Shown piece after piece: positions 9,301-12,575 of a DNA stretch of 12,575 nucleotides. Both the position numbers and the translations under genes were made by a program. This DNA is from Phoronis ovalis (lineage: Eukaryota > Phoronida > Phoronidae): the NCBI GenBank assembly GCA_028565635.1, contig JAOXYB010043982.1, positions 1 to 12,575 on the forward strand, given 5' to 3'. The number at the start of each line of letters is the position of its first letter. Positions within the stretch are counted from its first letter, which is position 1. A model generated the notes under the pieces. It did no database searches. It worked only from the letters and a program-made list of their open reading frames with translations, and was not told the DNA's origin.

Positions 9301-11472
9301 AACATGATGAAAAATGCTTTGAATGAGATAAAAAAAATGTCTAAAGATGAGTTCAATAAGCAGAAGAACAAGTAAGTACTAGCATGTATTGCATTTCTAG
9401 TTAATGTTTGGTTATTTAATAAGAAACGAAACAAAGCTTTTAAATGTTGCTCACTTTGATGGATATTTCTTGTTGCGTAATGAGCCTGTTACAATAATTT
9501 TATCTTTCTACAAAAACTCCCTGATCACATACAATATTTTCTTAATTGTAAATATGTTAGATAACTCTCCTACGCATGTCATTGGAGTCTGCTTCTATCA
9601 TTTATCATATCGGGAGGAGTAAATGAATAGCATCGTAAAATTCTGTAGATAACATGCACAAGCAGATAAATTTGGTATTGCAAAGGACATACGATTATAA
9701 TTATTTTGAAGGCTCATTTTCTAATTATTAACAAAATTCTTCCAGCAATATCCTATTTTCTCTAATAATTCTCCCTATACAAGTATTTTTTGAATCACGC
9801 CACATATTAATTCAATAAACCACGTAATGCAGCAGCACCCTTTTTTTTCTTTAACCTAGAGAAAATTCCCTGAACATTCATTGGACATGATAAGGTGATA
9901 TCGTATATTGTCCATGCGAGACATTTTATCGTGATGTTTGGTTTTAGCATAATGTTTAATGTATGAACTAAAAAATTAGTGTTCAAATGTTTGAACATTT
10001 TTGCCATAATGTACTGTAACTTGAACGCTAATTATACATTATTGTGTATATTTATAAGTTCCATATTTTCTTAAATGAAATCTTATAATTTAATATGTGA
10101 ATTTTGTAAGCATACACACCTAACTCTGCACTAGGTATTTTGTATATATTTTATGAATTCCATAATAATATTAAATAGTGTATTAGAAAATTTCTTTCAA
10201 AAAGGTATCAGGAAGAGGCTAGATTTCAGCACAGTATGCAAACACTGATGGCCCCAGTCCCTGCAACAAATTTAGAAAATAACTACCAGCTTCGTTGTCT
10301 AAAGTGTGACAACTTTGCTTGCATGTCTTTTAACTTCCGGACTGTGTGTAAGGACCATCATGTGGTAATTGATGAGGATTTCAAAGAGCGAATCCAATGG
10401 AAGATGCATCCTCGGCCACAGGTTATCATTGAAGGTACTACATGCTTATTTATTCACAATCATGGGTACTTATAAATTTCAGTATTTTCATAATTGCTTA
10501 CCGCAAGGTTGCTTTCAAGGGACATAAACAAGAGAGTTTATGACATGTCTACAAAAGGAAAATTAAGTTTCTAAAAAATCTTACTAACCATACAAGTTTT
10601 GTTCCAAAAAAGTGTTTCTTTTGTCATAGGATTTGTCCTGTGAAAAATGTAGGAAATCTGTTTTGCATTACAGTGACCCTTCTGGACCCAAAATGACTTA
10701 TAGTTGGTTATAAAATGATGGTATAGTTTCACAATAGGCTGATATACTGCAAAAAAAATTAACATGCACTTGCTACTGAGTAAAGCTCCATTAATATTCT
10801 AAAACAGGAACATGTTACAAGAGAGTAGTATTATTCATCCATTTCTTATAATGCAGGTATCTTCGATTTGCACTTTCTACCAATAGACTATTTGCATACA
10901 CACTTGGTGGAACCACCCGTGTCAGACCCAAACGATCCCAGCATGTTGCATTCTGTGAATGAGCAATGACGTAGTTCTACGTGCGCTCACGCGATTCATT
11001 CACAAAACGCATCCTTTGCATACTGAGCCAAAACCAAAAAAGATCTTATGTTCTTTGCTGTTTTAAAAGTCATAATTTTTTTTGCAGTCGTCAGTGTGCC
11101 TCTAGCGAAGAATATTATGCCTTTTCTGTCATTTCATTATCTTCCAACCATCTCTAAAAAATTCTTTCCACACAGTCATATTTTTAATATGAACAATTTT
11201 ATGAAACAGATTTACATATTTTTGTTTCAGGAGAATTTGAAAAACTTGGAAAGATTTACTGTGCTAAATGTGAATATGAATGGGGTATTGAAGCACTACA
11301 TAATGGAGCCAAGTTCCCAGTTTTGAAGATTCAAAGTTTTATTTTAGTGGATTTCAGAGAGAAGCGCTTACCACTTATTAAAAAGTGGAAAAATGCTCCA
11401 TTCACAGTGCTTCCGCTAACTCTAGAAGATTTACGCAAGAAACTGACTGCGGCATGTTCTGCAACAGAATAA
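258..11472 (+). CDS. RIG-I-like receptor (RLR) DExD/H-box RNA helicase, 13 exons, 5' end outside window
   Basis: Spliced gene for an RLR, the cytosolic sensor family that binds viral-type double-stranded or 5'-triphosphate RNA, hydrolyses ATP and, when it carries CARDs, signals through MAVS. Thirteen exons (258-335, 1012-1184, 1622-1769, 2226-2458, 3533-3695, 4067-4162, 4574-4743, 5194-5326, 6405-6638, 8470-8637, 9209-9371, 10205-10434, 11231-11472) join in frame at GT-AG introns to 742 codons plus TAA. Numbering from the first complete codon: motif I GSGKT (Lys74), motif II DECHH (174-178), motif III TAS (215-217), Hel2i about 265-397, motif IV about 434-441, motif V region 496-509, motif VI QARGRAR (529-535), zinc cysteines 617, 620, 673 and 676. 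The length matches the helicase plus C-terminal domain of vertebrate RLRs, so mainly the N-terminal domain is missing, and it is cut off by the window edge. Dicer is excluded by the RLR-type C-terminal domain and absence of RNase III domains. RIG-I versus MDA5/LGP2 orthology is unresolved. Confidence 0.95.
336..1011 (+). other. Intron 1
   Basis: Phase-1 intron from gtaaag to attatag. It contains an 11-bp perfect inverted repeat (508-518 with 526-536, core AAACATTAT/ATAATGTTT). It also has two acceptor-like sites followed by short open stretches (718 and 902) that I did not accept as exons. Confidence 0.6.
508..536. repeat. AT-rich inverted repeat in intron 1
   Basis: Arms of 11 bp (508-518 and 526-536) are perfect reverse complements around a 7-base loop. 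In such AT-rich DNA this could be chance or a small palindromic remnant. No flanking duplication is evident. Confidence 0.5.
1012..1184 (+). CDS. RLR exon (b): HEL1 motifs Q and I (Walker A)
   Basis: Codes for residues 26-83. The stretch [10 protein letters not shown] (45-54) is the RLR Q-motif region with Gln51, and APTGSGKT (68-75) is Walker A with catalytic Lys74, which contacts the ATP phosphates. The acceptor is ccattatag. An alternative acceptor at 989 would put a stop codon in frame. The donor AAG|gtatta gives phase 0, as the next exon requires. A consensus-like gtaagg four bases earlier (1180) would break the frame, so it is not used here. Confidence 0.93.
1185..1621 (+). other. Intron 2
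   Basis: Phase-0 intron from gtatta to acattag, AT-rich. I see no repeats or RNA genes in it. Confidence 0.85.
1622..1769 (+). CDS. RLR exon (c): HEL1 motifs Ia and Ib
   Basis: Codes for residues 84-132. [14 protein letters not shown] (94-107) corresponds to RLR motif Ia; vertebrate RLRs have a similar phrase with Asn-Gln and a later Gln-Gln pair. ALTGEN (122-127) is the motif Ib region, which contacts the RNA backbone. The donor is AAAG|gtgaac, phase 1. Confidence 0.92.
1973..1999. repeat. Short inverted repeat beside the intron 3 hairpin
   Basis: TATTACAT (1973-1980) and ATGTAATA (1992-1999) are perfect 8-bp arms around an 11-base loop. It directly adjoins the longer hairpin and may be part of the same element. 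Confidence 0.5.
2002..2113. repeat. MITE-like hairpin element in intron 3
   Basis: The core arms 2030-2050 and 2065-2085 are perfect 21-bp reverse complements around a 14-base loop. Outer arms 2002-2014 and 2101-2113 also pair, 11 of 13, with a small bulge between. The nested structure of about 112 bp, with no coding capacity, fits a non-autonomous DNA transposon (MITE) or a folded-back remnant. As RNA it would form a long stem of precursor-miRNA size. No clear target-site duplication is visible. Confidence 0.75.
2226..2458 (+). CDS. RLR exon (d): HEL1 motifs Ic and II (DECH box)
   Basis: Codes for residues 133-210. TPQ (148-150) is motif Ic, and [16 protein letters not shown] (171-186) holds the DECH Walker B box with Asp174 and Glu175 for Mg-ATP hydrolysis. 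The phrase HPYNLIM resembles the equivalent part of RIG-I. The acceptor aatgtag (ending 2225) gives vertebrate-like spacing between motifs Ib and Ic. An alternative acceptor ending at 2198 stays in frame and would add nine residues. The donor is CAG|gtttgt, phase 0. The exon body is certain and its 5' edge less so. Confidence 0.9.
3042..3150. repeat. Imperfect (CATA/CATC)n microsatellite
   Basis: Repeated cata, catc and catt tetramers run through this stretch, ending in a C-rich tail (acccacccacaccc). Interruptions show it is an old, degenerate array. Confidence 0.85.
3295..3391. repeat. Imperfect (GAT)n-rich tract
   Basis: Clusters of gatgatgat with interruptions form a purine-rich trinucleotide tract. 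A shorter one recurs at about 3497-3510, just before the exon (e) acceptor. Confidence 0.7.
3533..3695 (+). CDS. RLR exon (e): HEL1 motif III
   Basis: Codes for residues 211-264. [13 protein letters not shown] (211-223) contains motif III TAS (215-217), which couples ATP hydrolysis to RNA binding, followed by the Val-Gly typical of RLRs. The rest is the helical C-terminal end of HEL1, where RLRs count Cys- and Leu-rich turns ([10 protein letters not shown]) before the insertion domain. The acceptor is tctcgtacag and the donor is GAAA|gtatgt, phase 1. Confidence 0.93.
3696..4066 (+). other. Intron 5
   Basis: Phase-1 intron from gtatgt to tttgcctag, AT-rich. I see no structured elements. Confidence 0.85.
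4067..4162 (+). CDS. RLR exon (f): HEL1/Hel2i junction
   Basis: Codes for residues 265-296. [19 protein letters not shown] resembles the conserved RLR segment after HEL1 (Asp-Pro-Phe followed by an amphipathic helix) that leads into the Hel2i insertion. The acceptor tttttgcctag has a strong pyrimidine tract. The donor CCAG|gtaagt is close to consensus, phase 1. Confidence 0.88.
4163..4573 (+). other. Intron 6
   Basis: Phase-1 intron from gtaagt to ttgttacag, AT-rich. I see no repeats or RNA genes. Confidence 0.85.
4574..4743 (+). CDS. RLR exon (g): Hel2i insertion domain
   Basis: Codes for residues 297-353. After a polar loop, [14 protein letters not shown] matches the RLR Hel2i pattern (Tyr-x-x-Trp, then a basic helix), the insertion that distinguishes RLRs and Dicers from other DExD/H helicases and reads duplex RNA. 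The final residues, [12 protein letters not shown], form a helix that continues in the next exon. The acceptor is ttgttacag and the donor is ATG|gtatac, phase 0. Confidence 0.9.
4744..5193 (+). other. Intron 7
   Basis: Phase-0 intron from gtatac to attcatag, AT-rich. I see nothing structured. Confidence 0.85.
5194..5326 (+). CDS. RLR exon (h): C-terminal part of Hel2i
   Basis: Codes for residues 354-397. [20 protein letters not shown] resembles the vertebrate RLR helix that has Tyr-Asn-x-Ala-Leu and a later Asp-Ala-Leu, followed by an acidic helix ([12 protein letters not shown]) leading to HEL2. The acceptor is gtattcatag and the donor is AAAG|gtaccg, phase 1. Confidence 0.92.
5327..6404 (+). 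other. Intron 8
   Basis: Phase-1 intron from gtaccg to tatttcag. A 62-codon antisense frame (5884-6072) was checked and shows no recognisable family. I see no convincing repeat structure. Confidence 0.8.
6405..6638 (+). CDS. RLR exon (i): HEL2 motif IV
   Basis: Codes for residues 398-475. [11 protein letters not shown] is the RLR/Dicer-type entry to HEL2, and GIIFAETR (434-441) is the motif IV region, very close to the equivalent in MDA5. [12 protein letters not shown] (about 465-476) fills the loop before the Met-Thr-Gln helix; the Gly-Ala-Gly there is also MDA5/LGP2-like, where RIG-I has Gly-Arg-Gly. The acceptor is gttatttcag and the donor is GGAG|gtatgt, phase 1. Confidence 0.95.
7619..7740. 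repeat. Degenerate 50-bp tandem repeat
   Basis: Two units begin gtttttaccc (7641) and gtttttatct (7691). Both continue with GAT, AGCTT, a TTC and ACAG at the same offsets, with about two thirds identity by eye. A more decayed partial unit precedes them (about 7619-7640, also with CGAT and AGCTT). Confidence 0.65.
7731..7910. repeat. Palindromic interspersed repeat, copy 1
   Basis: At its core, CTTGGGAACAAACATG (7766-7781) and CATGTTTGTTCCCAAG (7794-7809) are perfect 16-bp inverted arms around a 12-base loop. Flanking words (GTCAGG, ATTTTGAC, GCCTG, GAAACAT, TAAGG, GGTGG) recur in the same order around 12141-12265, so this is one copy of a dispersed family. No coding capacity. Confidence 0.7.
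8363..8423. repeat. 26-bp tandem repeat
   Basis: Units start at 8363 and 8389 with a partial one at 8415. Both full units read ACTTTCC(T/A)CATCGTCTAGT followed by an AT-rich tail. Two and a third units is too short and spacer-free for a CRISPR array. Confidence 0.8.
8470..8637 (+). CDS. RLR exon (j): HEL2 motif V and first half of motif VI
   Basis: Codes for residues 476-531. [14 protein letters not shown] (496-509) is the motif V region and [10 protein letters not shown] (522-531) leads into motif VI; both are near-identical in style to MDA5/LGP2. Residues RYLHVTNE carry Leu-His where MDA5 and LGP2 have a Gly after the Tyr. The acceptor is cttcaattag. The donor AGAG|gttggt is weak and splits the Gly codon of motif VI in phase 1. 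Confidence 0.95.
8638..9208 (+). other. Intron 10, splits helicase motif VI
   Basis: Phase-1 intron from gttggt to aaatgtag. If retained, the frame stays open for about 20 codons and then stops at 8697-8699, removing the pincer and C-terminal domain. No repeats seen. Confidence 0.85.
9209..9371 (+). CDS. RLR exon (k): motif VI arginines and pincer helix
   Basis: Codes for residues 532-585. RAR (533-535) completes motif VI QARGRAR, whose arginine fingers act in ATP hydrolysis. [11 protein letters not shown] and the following charged amphipathic helix ([18 protein letters not shown]) form the pincer that in RLRs clamps HEL1 and links to the C-terminal domain; Gly-Ser-Gly-Val is MDA5-like. The acceptor is aaatgtag and the donor is AACAA|gtaagt, phase 2, a strong consensus site. 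Confidence 0.94.
9372..10204 (+). other. Intron 11
   Basis: The only phase-2 intron, from gtaagt to caaaaag. It contains an 8-bp inverted repeat TGTTCAAA/TTTGAACA (9980-9997). A 72-codon sense frame at 9404-9622 is AT-rich, lacks splice context and matches no RLR sequence. Confidence 0.8.
10205..10434 (+). CDS. RLR exon (l): start of zinc-binding C-terminal domain
   Basis: Codes for residues 586-662. A short helical linker (residues 587-606) is followed by [11 protein letters not shown], whose Cys617 and Cys620 are the first zinc ligand pair of the RLR C-terminal (regulatory) domain. His637 aligns with the RNA-contacting His830 of human [12 protein letters not shown] and HPRPQ resemble RIG-I more than MDA5. 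The acceptor is tttcaaaaag and the donor is GAAG|gtacta, phase 1, inside the loop between the two zinc pairs. Confidence 0.95.
10435..11230 (+). other. Intron 12 with CpG-containing palindrome
   Basis: Phase-1 intron from gtacta to tttgtttcag. It holds an inverted repeat at 10948-11010, which is GC-richer than its surroundings. I see no exon signal. Confidence 0.85.
10948..11010. repeat. CpG-rich inverted repeat in intron 12
   Basis: Outer arms 10948-10962 and 10996-11010 pair 13 of 15, including perfect GTGAATGA/TCATTCAC. Inside, ACGTAG and CTACGT form a second hairpin, and several CpGs cluster (ACGTGCGCTCACGCG). It is probably a palindromic mobile-element remnant. Confidence 0.65.
11231..11472 (+). 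CDS. RLR exon (m): end of C-terminal RNA-binding domain and stop
   Basis: Codes for residues 663-742 and TAA at 11470-11472. [18 protein letters not shown] supplies the second zinc pair (Cys673, Cys676). Lys667, Lys670, Lys695, Lys714 and Trp715 align with human RIG-I Lys858, Lys861, Lys888, Lys907 and Trp908, the basic patch that binds RNA 5' ends. FPVLKIQSF and [10 protein letters not shown] are conserved RLR strands. The acceptor tttgtttcag is strong. The protein ends with a short tail ([11 protein letters not shown]). Confidence 0.96.
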
Positions 11473-11610
11473 TATTTTTGTCATAAACATGTAATATTTC
11501 CAGATAAACATAAAAATATTATTAAGAGGAATGTTCTTTTGAAGACCTATGGTTTTGGACTAAATTTATATAATAATAAAATGCAGTTATGTTATATTTG
11601 TATTGTTATA
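11473..11610 (+). other. Probable 3' untranslated region
   Basis: AT-rich sequence between the stop codon and the first canonical polyadenylation signal. The right limit is an estimate, about 10-30 bases past the signal. Confidence 0.55.
11575..11580 (+). terminator. Polyadenylation signal AATAAA
   Basis: Canonical hexamer about 100 bases after the stop codon and the first one downstream, so it is the likely transcript end signal. The exact cleavage site cannot be seen. Confidence 0.65.
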
Positions 11611-12140
11611 TTGGAAAAAATGAATTATTTTAAAAAATCATGAAAATCTTCTGTTATGATGGCTAAGACAATCTGAGAGTGGTTAGTTGTACATAAATTA
11701 GATTTGGTATTTCATTGTCATGCAGTAAGACTTATTATATTTTGCTTGAAATATATTGCAAATCGTCAGTAGTAACACATAAAGCCAACAGTTTTGTTAT
11801 TTATATTACATGACTGTATTAATTTATTTTTATGAGGTTTTCTCAAGTTTTTTATTGTTAAAACATATTTTAACTGTTGCTAAGGAGTTTTTTAGGATTA
11901 CTTTTATTTTTATAACAGTGATTTTAGTTTCAGTTGTGTTTTGCTTTCTATGTTTCTTTAATGTGTTTTTGAACTATCCTTTATACCGTATCTGCATAAT
12001 TTTAGCAGACAGATATAATGTTAACTTTATTTCACAATATATTACAATACAATCTATTTTTGTGTTGGATATGTGAAGGGAAGATGGTTTTGTAAGTTTT
12101 CTTTCCTTTTCCCCTTCCCCTAAATGGAGGCCAAAATATA
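11611..12140. other. Intergenic AT-rich DNA
   Basis: No supported gene. The open frame at 11810-12076 encodes a Phe/Ile/Leu-rich string produced by T-rich sequence and has no family features. A pyrimidine-rich patch lies at about 12097-12120. Confidence 0.6.
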
Positions 12141-12265
12141 GGTCAGTGTTGATTTTGACGCAGATCATTTCCAATATGGCTGACTGGCAACCATATTTGT
12201 TCCTTGCAAGAAGCGTTGCCTGAAACATTTTAAGGTGGATTTATAAAGACTGGGGGTGGGCGGTT
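12141..12265. repeat. Palindromic interspersed repeat, decayed copy 2
   Basis: ATGGCTGACTGG then ATTTGTTCC (12176-12203) parallels ATGGCCGATTGG then GTTTGTTCC in copy 1 (7779-7805). Flanking GTCAG, ATTTTGAC, GCCTG, GAAACAT, TAAGG and GGTGGG appear in the same order. Here the palindrome arms have decayed. Confidence 0.6.
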
Positions 12266-12413
12266 AGGGAATTCATAAACCTGTGAACAAAATGTCCAGG
12301 AACATAATTCAAAGGTAGTGATTACAAAATTCTGTATGTAAGAGTTAATGAGATACTGTTCTCATCACGGGGAAAATAGCTAGTCAAATTATTGACCTTT
12401 AAAGCTATAAAAA

Positions 12414-12575
12414 CGTGATATTTAGTGTTTTTGCTGCTTATCCTATCTATAGGATATGCAGCATTGTTACCATCCTTGGCGTGGCAATGTGATTTTTATT
12501 GCTGTTTATCCTATCTATAGGATATACAGCATTGGTATCGTCTTTCACGTGATAATTTTCAATATTGTTTATATT
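12414..12575. repeat. 68-bp tandem repeat of hairpin units, running off the edge
   Basis: Hairpins at 12433-12462 and 12501-12530 share the core TATCCTATCTATAGGATA and stand 68 bp apart. A third, more diverged unit begins near 12548 and is cut by the window end. Stem ends are GCTGC/GCAGC in the first and GCTGT/ACAGC in the second. The spacer words CATTG, TA-C, TC-TT and CGTG are shared. Confidence 0.8.

Noticed and set aside
9404-9622. 72-codon sense frame in intron 11
   Set aside because: AT-rich, no conserved motif, and it lies between two exons whose codons join directly.
258-11472. Dicer-type helicase as an alternative identity
   Set aside because: The four-cysteine RLR C-terminal domain follows the pincer and the gene ends there, with no PAZ, RNase III or dsRNA-binding domains.
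11810-12076. 88-codon hydrophobic frame, possible membrane protein
   Set aside because: A Phe/Ile/Leu-rich string is expected from T-rich DNA. There is no upstream signal and no family features.

Overview
The window is metazoan nuclear DNA: AT-rich, with one gene on the + strand interrupted by 12 GT-AG introns of about 0.37 to 1.8 kb. The gene encodes a RIG-I-like receptor (RLR), a cytosolic double-stranded RNA sensor of animal innate immunity. Introns are AT-rich and full of small palindromic and tandem repeats. An invertebrate is likely, perhaps a mollusc or another lophotrochozoan, but this taxonomic guess is weak because it rests only on composition and repeat style.

Layout. An exon at 258-335 encodes a polar linker. 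Exons at 1012-1184, 1622-1769, 2226-2458 and 3533-3695 encode HEL1 (motifs Q, I, Ia, Ib, Ic, II, III). Exons at 4067-4162, 4574-4743 and 5194-5326 encode the RLR-specific helical insertion (Hel2i) and the approach to HEL2. Exons at 6405-6638, 8470-8637 and 9209-9371 encode HEL2 (motifs IV, V, VI) and the start of the pincer. Exons at 10205-10434 and 11231-11472 encode the zinc-binding C-terminal RNA-recognition domain and the stop codon. A canonical polyadenylation signal follows at 11575-11580. All 12 junctions keep the reading frame, giving 742 codons plus a stop. The 5' end of the gene (promoter, start codon, any CARD or Death-fold exons) lies outside the window.

The ATPase motifs, the four zinc cysteines and the main RNA-contacting residues of the C-terminal domain are intact, so this looks like a functional sensor rather than a pseudogene. 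HEL1 and the C-terminal domain resemble RIG-I, while HEL2 resembles MDA5/LGP2, so no single vertebrate paralogue can be assigned.

Non-coding structure: a hairpin (MITE-like) in intron 3, microsatellites in intron 4, tandem repeats and a perfect 16-bp palindrome in intron 9, a CpG-containing palindrome in intron 12, a decayed relative of the intron 9 palindrome downstream of the gene, and a 68-bp tandem repeat at the right edge whose two hairpins differ by a compensatory base-pair change. No second protein gene, tRNA, rRNA, CRISPR array or transposase was found.
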